Origin: Arbacia lixula
Taxonomy: Eukaryota; Echinodermata; Echinoidea; Arbacioida; Arbaciidae
Assembly (NCBI GenBank): GCA_963669155.1
Contig: OZ022581.1
Coordinates: 14,107,357-14,171,356 of the forward strand
Length of the DNA stretch: 64,000 nucleotides
Reading direction: 5' to 3'
Notes under the pieces: generated by a model
Databases searched by the model: none
Seen by the model: only the letters and a program-made list of their open reading frames with translations
What the model was told of the DNA's origin: nothing
Translations under genes and position numbers: made by a program
In this document: positions 1 to 12,308 of the stretch, piece by piece
Layout: each line of letters opens with the position of its first letter
How positions within the stretch are numbered: position 1 is the first letter of the stretch

Positions 1-1540
1 ATTATTTTCAATGAATAAAAACGCGTGCGTAGGCGTACGTTAGTGCAATAACGTGCCCGCAAAAAATTCGAAATGCTCCAAATGAACTAAAAATTGTTTT
101 GCCTATAATTCAGGCCATTTTGAGCATTTCAAAAATTTCCGCGCGTGCGCGCGCGTTCGCGCGTTTTTCCGTGCGTAACGCAAACGTAACATCAAAATGC
201 CGTTTTTTACTCGATTCACATTTCTGACACTACAAACATGAGATCCTGTAAATTGGAGTCATTTTTATGCAATAATAGGGTCGTGGGGGTGCGTCAAAAT
301 TGAAAGTCTGCGCGTGGGTCAATAGGCTTTTGTGTGCAAATATTGCAAAATACATGGCTACCTTCAATCGGCCCTAGCTCCTCAGATCGGCTAGTGATCC
401 CCATTTTTTTTTTAAATTCGAAAAGAGTATGAAATGTAGATGTAATTTCATGTGTCATTTTACCGTTAAGTACATCGTGACGTTCTCTCCATTTCTTAAT
501 CAGATGTCGGGTTCATGGCGAAATTTCAGGTTGAATATTGATTTTTAAATCATTCTAGCCCTTGTTGGGCATTACGTGTTAAATGAATGGGAAGATTTGT
601 AGCTCAATGGGTAAGTGTTGGGATCGTGAGTGGTGAATATAGTCCAGCAGTAATAAAGTATTAAGTTGACTTAACCAATATACTGAGACAGAATAGGAGA
701 GTAGTACATGAATGTAAAGTTCCTCAGACTTAATTGTGTAGTTCTGTCCTGGCGCAATACATAATAGAGCACCAATCATTACAATATCAGGTAATCTTAG
801 ATCTGAAAAAACCTCACATTATAACTAAGTATGGATGAATATATTTTGTCAAAATAATCAGTAGTAGTAATTTAGTGACTAAAACAGCATGTAATACGCT
901 CGCTAGATACAGCTTATATCACACCACGCATACTTCTCTCTCTCTAACTTTTTTTGTACGACTTGCCAATGAAAGAAACAATCAGTCGAAATAATTCAAT
1001 CTTATTTGTTTTAATATATTAGTCTTAAAATGACTAAAAAATATAAACATGTAACAGTTGAAAAATGTTTCCACATCGAATACACGTCGGTACGAGAGCA
1101 ATCAAAACATGAATCAGTGCTAAATCATTGGAAATAGTAAAAAAAAAATCGCACAAAGGACTCGCAACCAGTAATGACACGAATTAAGTACTTTTTTCCC
1201 ATGAAGAGTATTCGATAAATGCGTAGTGATCGGTGCATTATGATTACCGTAAAGATATTGAGTGCCCCCTTTCTATTAGGCATATAATTAACGCTTAGTC
1301 ACGTCGCAATATAATACGTGTAAAAACTTATTGTGATTTGCACGGTTTGGTTCTAAGAGGATTCAAACACTCGAGTCACATCTACATAGTATTTTGTAGA
1401 ACAAAACAAGACATGAACAACATCCTCCGTCAAAAAACATTCGGAGAAGGAAATTTCATGTTACCGAAAATGGGCAGACAAAAACATTTTAAGAATTGAC
1501 GTATATATACTATTTCCATGGAGGATTTTGATTAATAGGG
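1..1540. other. Unassigned flank with CpG-rich alternating stretch
   Basis: No gene is recognised. Positions 1-190 hold alternating purine-pyrimidine CG/CA runs (for example GCGCGTGCGCGCGCG near 140-160). A short tRNA-like phrase (TAGCTCAATGGGTAAG) occurs at about 600 but lacks a B box. Confidence 0.5.
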
Positions 1541-1559
1541 GAAGTGTATGATACATAAG

Positions 1560-1572
1560 GTGTGTGTATGTG

Positions 1573-1606
<34 letters not shown>
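1560..1606. repeat. (GT)n microsatellite
   Basis: A run of alternating G and T with a few interruptions at its 5' side. Confidence 0.9.
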
Positions 1607-1882
1607 AAAATGAAAATACCGGAAGAAGTTGATACACAAATTGGTCGGTGTTGGATATAATTGAAACCGCGTATATACACATATGGTGTGGTTTTACATT
1701 AACCTAGGTAATATTGATTTCAAAATTGAAAACAATGTTATGGAAAACATACAATCGTTTAAATTGCTTTTACGGAATACATCGATTTCCCACCTTGTGA
1801 ATTAAAGCCTGGTTTGACACATGCTTTTCTCGCTCAACCCGTTCTTTTTCTGTGGTAGAAATCCAATACAGCTTCGTCTTAA

Positions 1883-2334
1883 AGGAAAATTCCACTCTGA
1901 AGTTGAGTTGGTTCTAATAAAAGCAAAACACATGAATGAAACATAAAAGTGGAGGTTTGAAAGAAATTCGTCAGAGGAAAAAAAAGTTGTGGCTTTATAA
2001 AGTTTTGATTTTGTGACGTCACGTGTGAGTTGCTCTCCCATATGTTGTGTACTTCTAGTATATGATTCAATGGATTGCTCTTTTTCTGTTTTTGATGAAA
2101 GTATACATCCTTTTCATAGAGGTCTGAATGATCTTTCAAATGCACAGGTAAAATAATAGATAATCCGTTTAAAAAGCTGACTCTTCAAAAAAATAGCACA
2201 CAACATACGGGAGAGCAACTCGCATGTGACGTCACATAATCAAAAGTTATAAAACAAATCTTACCTTTTGACGGATTTTTGTCAAACCTTCACTTCATTT
2301 TGCCAACGTTACTTCAAGGAGGACTTTTCCTTGA
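1883..2334. repeat. Foldback repeat with ~155-bp diverged arms
   Basis: The phrase GGGAGAGCAACTC plus GTGACGTCAC at about 2,206-2,236 is the reverse complement of 2,013-2,039, and the match continues outwards through the AAAACTT, CCTT and GTCAAACCT blocks to GGAAAATTCC/GGACTTTTCC at the ends. The arms are clearly diverged, so it is an old foldback element. A related arm lies near 37,250-37,364. Confidence 0.6.
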
Positions 2335-2387
2335 GTTATGTCACATTAAGTGATATATTGCCGCACTGTATCATCAGCTAGCATCGT

Positions 2388-2720
2388 TTCAGTGGGCCAT
2401 ACGTACAGCAGTGGTTTAACGTGGACTAGACCTGGACTAACTTTATGGGCACCAAATAAAAAAAACAAAAAATGAAACATTATTGATTCAACATAATTGA
2501 TTTTGTCCCCGGAATCATTAAGGTGTAGTGAATTTGTCCACATAATGATTGCAGCTAATGATTTCAATCACCTACTGCTGTGATTCTGTGATGAAAATAA
2601 ATAATTGTGTGACAGCATCAGATGATTTATTGCGCACCCTATAAAACTAGTCTACGTTTTGAAAGCGGTCTAAGTTGAACCACCATTGTCAATAATGGGC
2701 CATTCACATTGTCCAACATT
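2388..2720. repeat. Dispersed repeat, copy 1 (related to 54,460-54,900)
   Basis: The segment shares ordered blocks with 54,460-54,900: GGGCACCAAATAAAA, ATAATTGATTTTGTCC, CGGAATC, TTGTCCACAT, GATTCTGTGA and ACAGCATCAGATGATTT. This copy has one unit of the block that is triplicated in the other copy. Confidence 0.65.
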
Positions 2721-3237
2721 ACCGAAAAAACGTGTGTTTACTTCTACAATGATTTGGCGATGACATGTTTGAAGCACTTGAAAGTCAAGCAGATGCCAAC
2801 CTACCCATCACCTACCCATATTCACTTTTTGGCACCAGCTCATTTTCTCCCAGATCATAGACTAAAATGACAATGATACTTCAGGCATAATTAGTGATAT
2901 GCATAGTTCATATACATTCAACATTGAATGCTAGTACATTTGATATCTAAAGGAACATAGGGAAACGAGATGAAGAAAGGACAAAACATAGGGAAACGAG
3001 ATCAAGAAACTACGAATAAGGATAAAAATGATTTATAGATAAACATCTTAGTACCACACATCTCTACACGCACCACATGAGTAACATTATTCCGCCATTA
3101 TTAGATACTGAAGACATTTTGCTGTGACTGTACATTACCCCATAGGCTCAAATTTCACTCCTTTACAATCTGCGCAATTTCGGCCACATTTTGTGATTTG
3201 CGTCGTTATCTCTGTTGATAATCAAGTTTAAACAATA
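2721..3237. other. No recognised feature
   Basis: AT-rich DNA with a short local duplication of AACATAGGGAAACGAGAT at about 2,955 and 2,986. No gene or element is seen. Confidence 0.5.
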
Positions 3238-3996
3238 TAAACACAACAAAAAAAGTAAGCCCCCCCCCCCAAAGCAAAATAGCATAACTTTTTATCAAAG
3301 AGGTTTTGGGCCAAATAATTTGGCAGGATTGTTCATCAACTTATTGACTAACTTTTGTGTGAAAGTCACATTAATCTAATGAGTCATGCATGAGTGGGCA
3401 AATTTTAAAGGCAAAAAAGTCACTTTTCAAAAAGTCATAAGGGTAATTGTTTATGCCCTTTTAACAATACATTTTGGCATTTCTTGAGCGATTTTTAAAT
3501 TGTTTTCACTCAACCATGACACGAAAATGACTTCTCATGTTTACATAACAGGTCATGTTACATCTTTGTCAAAATATCCAGAGTTTTATTTTTTTAACCA
3601 GAATAAAGTTTCAAACTCAAATGTATTTGTTAAACGGTGCTCATTCAACCAGAACAATGGGTTAAGTGTCGGGATAGGTGTTAGTGAATCGAGAGATGGA
3701 TGTTAAACATTGAAAGGACATAAATTATGCACCAGAAATGGAATTCATCACAAATTCATATGACAGAATCCCAAAATTACCCTTGCGATTTTTGAAAAGT
3801 GACATTTTTGCCTGTAAAATGTGCCTACTCATGCATGACTAATTGGATTAATGTGATTTTCACACAGAAGTTAGTTAATTAGTTATTAAAGGAACAATCC
3901 TGCCAAATTATTTTGCCCTTAACCTCTCCGATGAAAAGTTATGTTATTTTGCTTAGGGGGGGGGGGGGGGGGGCTTTCTTATATTTGTTGTGTTTA
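3238..3996. mobile_element. TA-flanked foldback MITE, copy 1 (759 bp)
   Basis: Terminal inverted repeats begin TAAACACAACAAA and run for more than 200 bp on each side (for example CATGCATGAGTGGGCA against its reverse complement near 3,820-3,835). Just inside each end is a homopolymer, C on the left (3,260-3,270) and G on the right (3,956-3,973). A second copy lies at 17,571-18,368. A flanking TA fits a Tc1/mariner-type target duplication. No transposase is encoded. Confidence 0.8.
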
Positions 3997-4492
3997 GATC
4001 AAACCCATGAATAAAAACCACCCGTCTGTAAAGACCGCTCCATTTGAATTCTTTAGAGCGGTCGGAATATAATTGCACATGCTTATAAAGACCATAAAGG
4101 CCGTTTTATACATATATAAACTCTTTGTACTGGTCTTCAGAGACCAGTATGAATGTATACCAAAATAATCTAAATAGTGCTGACAGTTATACAATACCCA
4201 TGCGATGGTGGCAACATAATTCTCACGCAAAACTGTTGAGACTTTATGAATTACATAAAAAGTCTAACGACTCGTCTCTGTATGCTCCCAAGCCGACATA
4301 CCACAAAATACCACCATTAGAAAACGCCATGCCTAGACGGCTATTATGAAGCACTCATACATCGGAAATGTGTACGTTATGTGAGGGTGGCGCCATTGTT
4401 ATTCGTTTTGCAGCTATCTGGTTGCTGCTATCATGGTGTACTATTTAACTTGCACGGAGGGGCTGAACGACAACATACAACATACCTGCTTG

Positions 4493-4497
<5 letters not shown>
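3997..4497. other. No recognised feature
   Basis: Short open frames occur, but none shows codon structure, splice sites or a recognisable domain. Confidence 0.5.

Positions 4498-4551
<54 letters not shown>
4498..4551. repeat. (TA)n microsatellite
   Basis: About 27 uninterrupted TA units. Confidence 0.95.
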
Positions 4552-4556
<5 letters not shown>

Positions 4557-5950
4557 AAGAAATGAAAATACCCCTGTCAATGACTACAGCTACGGTCTGT
4601 TCAATTTCTGTTCTTATTTCTGCACGGTGCAGCAAGATACTTATGAGCGCGGACAAACTGTGCTATTTATACAATCACATGTGGCAAGGCACGTCTATGA
4701 GTTGTGGGTGAATACACATTATTTCAGAAGATATTTCACAATATTCCACAAAAAATCATATATACAAATCAAACTTCTTGATTGTTCGCTGAATATATAC
4801 ACATTAATAGAGCTCTGTTGTCTTTTGGTTTGCGTATACTTCAAATATATTCCTTTGTAGTACGAAGATGGCAGTATTGGCAAACGTGAATCAAAATTAA
4901 ATGTAGTACTTATTATTGTAATAATTCATATAAAACATTAACATGACAGCAAACCTCATTAAAATAATGATTTCCGAATACAATAAACAACGGGAATATA
5001 AAAATGTTCCGAAACGATAATATAAATAACATAAATAGTGTCTTAATCATAATTTCGTTACGAAAAAGACATGAAAGTACTTTGCGAGGAGTGTGCTTGC
5101 ATGCATATCTGTATTGTGCGTACGTATGTGTTTGTGCGTATATGTATGTGTGACTGTATGTGAGTGAGTGGGTGTCTGTCACGGCCGCACACATAAGATC
5201 TGCATTTGAACTTGTATTCAATGTGCGCTGATACGTATACAAAGCGCTACCACTTGTCACTTATGATAACACGCAGGTACATTTCCCCGCCACAGCACAT
5301 GAGGTATTGAAATGTCACATACACCCTCATGTTAAGCCGATCCAACCTCTTCACCTTAGAATGATTTTGACTCAGCCAAGTCATTTGCACACAATTGAAA
5401 GGAAAGGGAATAATGACATAATCCAGAGTAGGTCGTCGTGTACTGATAACAAAAAAAAAAATAACCTTAGGGAATTACATAAAGTGCATATGATTATTTG
5501 AGAATATATGAAATCACCTGATGAATAAATAGATGAATTGCGTTTAAAAACCCGTAAGAATTGAAATGCCCCCACCCCCTCCTAATAAATTAACCCTTTA
5601 TCACCATCATATTAATCGTACCTCAGAAATCAAAATAATGATGTTTATCTCAAGTTGAAACACACACGTAGGACGTAGGACGTAGATCGAAGCAGGAAAA
5701 CCCAGAATAAACCATAACGCCCCATTTTTAAAATAACACCAATCACGCGACATGGATACATACACTTATTAGGATATTCAAAGAAGGACAAGAATAGATG
5801 GCGGCAACTGTTTAGAATCTAGTACTGACTTCACGTTGTCAAAACGGAACAAGCTGACAGCCCAAGTACGTATTTACAACTGAAACTTCAAATGGTTTTC
5901 CCACTTGTTATCAACTATCACGGAAACTGTATTGCACGGATATGTTGCCC
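4552..5950. other. No recognised feature
   Basis: AT-rich sequence with a diffuse TG-rich patch at 5,110-5,175. Open frames are short and uninformative. Confidence 0.5.
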
Positions 5951-5954
5951 GTAT

Positions 5955-6140
5955 GTTAAAATGTTCAGTTCAGTTCAATTCATTTTATTTGAGCACGGTG
6001 ACCCACTTCAGCCAAAGGCTAGTTTTTCAAGGGGGGCGTGCAAGATAAAAACATTACACATAATACATTTGAACATAATACATTATCAAAAGAACATATT
6101 AAAATATACAAACAAAAGAAACATACAAGACATGTACATA
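5955..6140 (-). mobile_element. CR1-like LINE 3' tail
   Basis: Read on the minus strand it gives GTGGGTCACCGTGCTCAAAT then AAAATGAATTGAACTGAACT. This resembles the short 3' ends of CR1/L2-like LINEs, where a conserved box is followed by a simple-sequence tail. Compare the tail of the LINE at 48,567. No coding part is attached. Confidence 0.5.
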
Positions 6141-6344
6141 CTTAATCATTTAAATTAAATACGCACATCACTATATAAGTAGTAATCGTAACAAGATTCC
6201 TTTTTATGAAGATAATAACGGTATGGGTAGCATGCAGCCTTTTATATTTCAAATGTTCAACACGTTCATATAACGTCATTAACTCATTGACTGCCGGTGT
6301 GACATTATGTGTACCAATAATACACATTAAATTCCATAGGGCAG

Positions 6345-6735
6345 ATTTCAGCCTGGCACTGAAAGAGTTAAAAGGAATATACTGTATTGAGAAGACAAAA
6401 ACCTTCAAAAGGTGATCGTGAGCAATCTTCTTGCCAATGGTCTTTAAGACATATATTTTCCATTTTAGAAACTTGCTGAAAGTTATTTCCCCTCAAGTTA
6501 TCCACATTTGGAGTAATTAGTGATTAAATCAAAATGTTCGGGCCGACCATTTTGAGGATTTGTGATTTAATCACTAATTACTCCAAATGTGGATCATTTG
6601 AGGGAAAATAACTTTGAGCAAGTTTCTAAAATGGACAATACATGAATTTAAGACCATTGTACGAACATTGCTCATGATCACCAGGTTTTTTTTTGTCTTC
6701 TCAGTACAGTACACATGTATTCCCTTTAAGCCACG
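6345..6735. repeat. Long palindrome (foldback element)
   Basis: The sequence folds about a centre near 6,548. TGATTTAATCACTAATTACT and CCAAATGTGGAT on the right mirror ATCCACATTTGGAGTAATTA on the left; the outer arms (TTTCCATTTTAGAAACTTGC against GCAAGTTTCTAAAATGGACA) are still similar, and a more diverged GACAAAAACC/GGTTTTTTTTTGTC pair lies beyond. Confidence 0.75.
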
Positions 6736-8149
6736 AAAGCATTTAAAGAACCCCCACACACTATTGAAAGGATTAACCCCGGGATTAACCCCTTGTGTGC
6801 GAGACAAACTGCTGCTCTACGGGATTTGTGGGTATAAACCAGAGCTACCAACGTTGAAATTCCCCAATCAGGAAGATTTGGGGAAATTTCTGCCGAAATC
6901 AGGGAGATGTCTATCAAATGCATACAACTTAATGACAATAATCTATTAATAATCAGGAAGATTGGGTGATGTGAAATCCAAAGCAGTGATATTGGCCTAT
7001 TTTCAGGGAGTCTCCTGTGAAATCAGGGAGACTAGGCAGCTCTGGTATAAACCCGCAGGAAGGGTTAAAGGGATTAGTCACCATAATACACACTTTGCTC
7101 TCAATGACATTGGCACGATTCAATCTCGTAGGCCTATACATACATTTTATGGTACACACATGAGATGCCCTCACTTGCGTACGGAAAGACACACACACAT
7201 ACAAGCTTATAAAAGATGGTTATTGGAAGGTTTTCGATCATGAGTTATCATTCTCTATTGTGATGGCGATGATTTTTAGGCAGCCAGCGCCTCCATCCCG
7301 TTGATATGGTCCACGCAAGCTCTACCACTCCACACCGACACAACGTTCCACTTCTACTAGAGCAAACCGTTTTGCAACGATCGATGACGATGTGCCTGCA
7401 CGATTCGCCACGGATTCTAATGCCTCCCGTTCTACTTGTAAACCTAGTGGAGATGCGCGTGCTATGTCGGTGTGCATGTTTGCGAGAGGACATACAGAGC
7501 TATATCCAACCTTACATCAGTCGGACCATCCGTGGTATACAAGCCTCAGCCATCTCTGTTTTCAGCATATTCGCATAATTTTATATACCCTGCGTCACGT
7601 ACCGCACCATGGAGAGGGGCCCATGCCCATGCCACAACAAACCGCGAAGGAAAAAATGTGACGTTGTCGCTTAGATGGCCAAGGCAACATTCCTTGTTAA
7701 CATTTCTAAGCGCTTGTATCAAGTGTGTTGATATATATATGTATAGCTATTTGAGCAATATTGTCACATTTCCTTTTATTTTTTACAAATTTAATGAAAG
7801 TATAGGGTGGAGAACGTTTTGTTGCTGCAATATTACAGGTGACAATGTAGAACGTGTAAGGTGTATGAGCTAAAAAAAAAAGCTAGGTAGTAGCAACTAT
7901 GTTCCTGTCCTAGACTAAAGAAGTACAGTTCTATTTTTAGTTCTTTATCAGTGCAATATTTTTTGTATTTACATGTACCTATCTGAAAACATAATTAAGA
8001 ATTGGATGAGTGTTGTTGTGATACCACGGATTAACATCTGTAGTCAGTGTATGCGACTTAAAAATAATTATTGTGCAAGTACTTTTACAATGTAGTAATG
8101 ACAATTTTGTGTGAGTTGTGTGTCAAGATATTAATACATGTCACCAATG
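6736..8149. other. Unassigned; richer in G+C at 7,240-7,680
   Basis: Several overlapping frames stay open for 80-130 codons around 7,300-7,870, but all reading frames look equally good, none shows a known domain, and no convincing splice-site pair flanks them. I see no supportable gene. Confidence 0.45.
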
Positions 8150-8155
8150 TTTATT
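8150..8155 (-). terminator. Candidate poly(A) signal of the sialyltransferase gene
   Basis: AATAAA on the minus strand, about 280 bases past the stop codon. AATAAA is common in AT-rich DNA, so this is only a candidate. The intervening 8,156-8,436 would be 3' UTR. Confidence 0.3.
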
Positions 8156-8436
8156 TAAAATAAATTCGGCCTACCGGCTGCGAGGTATGATTTTATATAA
8201 AAAAAAAGAACCTTTCATTCAAGCACTCTTGCGGGAATAACACGGTCCCTGATGATAAGACATGAAGACAGGAAGCGGCATAGCAATCGTCAAGTTCCGC
8301 TTCTTGGAATACGCAATATCAAATGTAGGCACGTTTGGAAAGAGTTTGCCTCGACGATCTTCTTAAAAAAAAAAAACAGAGGTGAAAATAGAAGTGTCGT
8401 TGGAGATCGTAGGAGGGATGTTGAATGGTGCTGGCA

Positions 8437-8541
8437 TCATTTGATCCCGCCTGTTAAGTCTTTGATAATTCCTTGCTGAACCAGCTTTAGTAGCCACTTC
8501 TTCTCCTGGACAATGTTGTGCGTGGCAGAGTTCTTGACGAC
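8437..8541 (-). CDS. ST3GAL5-like: Sialyltransferase exon 10: sialylmotif VS and stop
   Basis: The last 34 residues (385-418) and the TGA stop lie here. [20 protein letters not shown] followed by KDLTGGIK is the conserved C-terminus; H392 and E397 are the motif VS pair needed for catalysis in this family. The acceptor is CATAATGCAG|GTC. Confidence 0.95.
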   Translation of the reverse strand, partial: VVKNSATHNIVQEKKWLLKLVQQGIIKDLTGGIK

Positions 8542-11500
8542 CTGCATTATGAGATATGAACATGGACAAGAGGGAGTGTAAACACGGCAAGTCGCAAGTG
8601 CCTTCTAGAGTCTAGCGAAACCTATACAGGGTGAGTCAGAAAAAATGTTACACTTTCTTACATGCCCACATTAGAAATATAAGAATGAATCATAATTCTT
8701 GTACCAGTGTCAGATAGAGCAACTCTTCCAGTCTTATTTTGATACCATATGTGTGGGGAATCAGTAATGAATTTTTGGATAGGATAGAAAAAGCACTTTG
8801 TTGAGTAAATGGGCCTTCTATCTATCTCTTTTATTAATATATATCTTTCTATTAATGTTAGTAGATATGTGAGTTGTCTTTCTGGACATCTTTCTTCTGG
8901 CAGGCAGACAAAATTTTGATTTTTTTTTTAAATTGTCAATGTCATTTTGTAAAATTATTCATCAAATGTCATTATTATCAGTGTCAAAATCAATTTATCT
9001 ATCATCATCATAAAGATAATTATTATCATCATGATAATAATTGTATATATCATTATAATTAAGATCATTATTATTATCATCATTACTTTTAGTAGAAATA
9101 GTAGTTCCATTTTCTTTTTGAGTGTAGGGTAGGGGCAGAAGGGGGAGAGAAGCGATTAATATGTGTTCCGATGGAGGTGGCAACCAGCCATCGACTAATC
9201 AAAACGGATTCCCTCTCGCTGCAATGAAAGGAACACTACCAGACTCCAGACGAACCTTCATGTTCATAGCATCGAAGTAGTGCATCGGTTTATTTTCGGA
9301 GTAGCCAAAGCCCGCCACGCTGACCTCGTCACATAGGCGTGTCGCCGCTGAGATGGCGAAACTACCCGTCGTCGGCACATTCTGGGGGAGTGAGAACAGA
9401 GAAGTAGAACGGTTTATCAGCCCTTTGCGCGCCGGACAAAATGTAGCTCTATGGAATGTGTGTGCATTACTTGTGTTGCAGTGCATTGGTTGCCCCTGGT
9501 GGAACGCCTTGTCTTTAAAATACATCTTTTAGTCTTTCATATTGTCAACGGAACTTTCCCCAGTTACAATAAATTTTTGATTCACAACTACCAACCATCA
9601 CGAACCTTAAGATTTTCAACATCCGGTCTTTTGCAAGTTCCCGTTTCAAAGAAATCGTGGGGAAAACGGGCCTTTGTTCTTGTAGGGCCAACCCTGTGAA
9701 ATTCTCTTCCACAGAGTTTGAAAACCCTGACGTCAGTGATAACCTGCAAGGGCAACCTAAAGACATACCTGTATAATGGTGCTTTTGACAAGGTTTTCGA
9801 TCAATCGCAAAATGGCAATGACCAATCAATATCATTGCTGCATGCGCTTTTTGGTCAAATGACTGACCAGTAACCAATCATAATTTGTCTTTCAAATTTG
9901 CAATTGATCGCAAACCTTTATGTTACGGGGCCAAGGACTTGCCGTTATATTTTAGCATTTAATAATATATTTTAGAATGAGAGAGAGGTATAGTGTATGT
10001 AGATTTAAGAGATAGCTGGATACATCTTGAGATGTGTAACATATCGAAGAGAGCAATTAAAATGATCGCACGATGTCCCCCGCTTATTTCGTTTAGTTTG
10101 GATAAAACGTAAGATAAATGTTTATACATGTAATGCCATTCTTTCAATTGGTATGATGTTTTTCTTCTCTTTCTTAAATCATGGGTATAAATGAATAGCT
10201 GTTTCCATTTTGTCATTGCAACAGTTCCACCGAAGACCTCACAGCTACGGCTGAAAGGCGAATGAAAAGCTACATACTCATTGGTTGACATAAAACACAA
10301 AACAATCAGAGGAATACCTTTGTGAAAGAAACTGAGACAACTTATTAGAAAATTTTGAATTTGTGAAAAAAATAAGGCCTGAAAGCCTTAATGGGAACTC
10401 TTGTCCCATGGAGTATTTAACTAGAAACTATTTGATTAGGAGTTTTAATTTGCATGTAAATTTGAGAAGTCATACAAAGCAGCAACTGCATGCATACCTT
10501 CTTCATTTTGCCGGTACCGATGTTAAAGCCGATGTTGGTCGCTGTTTCCCGAACAATAAGCGGGTTGAAGATTCGGAACTCTTCGGCGGCTTTCGGCACA
10601 GTTCGGGCCACGGCTCTCCAGTAATTTTTCGAGTTGTTCTGGGAATGCGAGTTTGCGTGATGTACAAGAGGAACACTGGTGAATGGAATGATCTAATAAC
10701 AAATATACTGCAACTTGATAACACAAATTCTCCAGCACATTGCACAAAGATTAGTCAACTATGAACTGAAATAACTTTGCGAAATTACTGAAAGAGAAGT
10801 GTGACTCAAACTGTAAGGAGTTCGACACTCATTGGCGAGGCCCTGGGTTCGAGTCCCACGCCAGTCCTTGCATAAAGGTCAACATTGTGTGTTAGCGTCC
10901 CCCCCCTCCCACACACTACCGTTCCTTGTTTTTTTAACTAAGGAAATGGTTCCCATTGCAATGGAGTGCAGCTCTTGAAAGAATGTATCTCCTTGATGAA
11001 AATAGAAAATAAGTAGATTGTTTTTGATAATGTGTGAACACGTACAAAATCAATTATATCTTGAACAGGAAACAACGAAAATTAACCCCAATTGAAAAAA
11101 ATAATCAATTTTTAGCTAATCAGGAATTGTACACTCCTTTGTATAAATGAGAACACATTGTTAATGTAAATCATTCCTTCTGACAAAATACAATTTCTCA
11201 CAATGATTCCAAAGAATGAGTACGAATTTGGTGTATAAACACTTTCTTTGCTGACGACATGTTTTTTTTTGTCTCTTCATGTTCAATAGTAGTATACTAG
11301 TGATCCATGTCGAGTTTCATGACATTTTTATGAAAAGGAATAGAGCTCACAATGACGTCTTAAATATCTTAAAAAGATGATGAAAACAACACTTCCTGTC
11401 CCATAATTAGAAATAGCTTATTGAAAATACGTTTTAAACGCGCGATTAACACTTTAACACCATTTATTCTCTCCTGGGTTTCGCTAAGCCAGTACATGCG

Positions 11501-12265
11501 AAGATGTATGAAGCAACTCACCACAGGTTTCCCTGATGCTACGTTGGTCAGCCACGTGAGGTCGTGCACCTTGAAGACTACCACCACGTACAGCCACTTC
11601 GCGTCGTAGAAGGCGGAAGACCGGAAGCTGCTCTCTGGGTAGGCGAAGCGCAGCGTGGTCTTCGAACCCACGTCTTTCTGATGGCCTCGGACCGGCGCGT
11701 CGTTTAACCTGTGCATGGTGTGAAGGGGGTGTTTGTGTGGGCGTGTGTACGTAGAGGGCGGGGGAGGGGGTGAAGTGTAAGAGAGAAATGGAGAGGTCGA
11801 TAGAAACAGTTGGGAACAGAGAGAGAGAGAGAGAAAGAGGTGGAGAGAGGGAGATAAGATGGAAATAAAGATAGAGAGAGAGAAAGAGGTGGAGAGAGGG
11901 AGATAAGATGGAAATAAAGATAGAGAGATGGAAAGAGAGACGGACGACACGGAGGGGGGGGGGGTGCGTGCGTGTGTGGGGGGGTAGAAGTGTATGAAAA
12001 AAGGGAGATAGAAACAGAATACGAGAGAGGGAGAGGGGGGGGGGGGAGAAAGAGAAAGAGAGAGGGAGAGAGAAAAAAAAAGATATATAGAAATATAGAC
12101 GGTAAGGGGGAAGGGAGAGCGAGAAAGAGATAAAAAAAACAAGAACAACATAAAGGGAGATGAAGTTTGATATAGCTTCTTATTCCATTGCCTTTGTGGC
12201 ATAACAAATTTAAACGCCCTCGTCATACGTGCTTGAACAGTCAACACAGATTCAACAAATACGAT

Positions 12266-12308
<43 letters not shown>

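Noticed and set aside
590-645. tRNA-like TAGCTCAATGGGTAAG
   Set aside because: There is no box B and no cloverleaf can be drawn.
7300-7873. Overlapping frames of 80-133 codons
   Set aside because: Several frames are open at once in GC-richer DNA, with no domain and no splice support.
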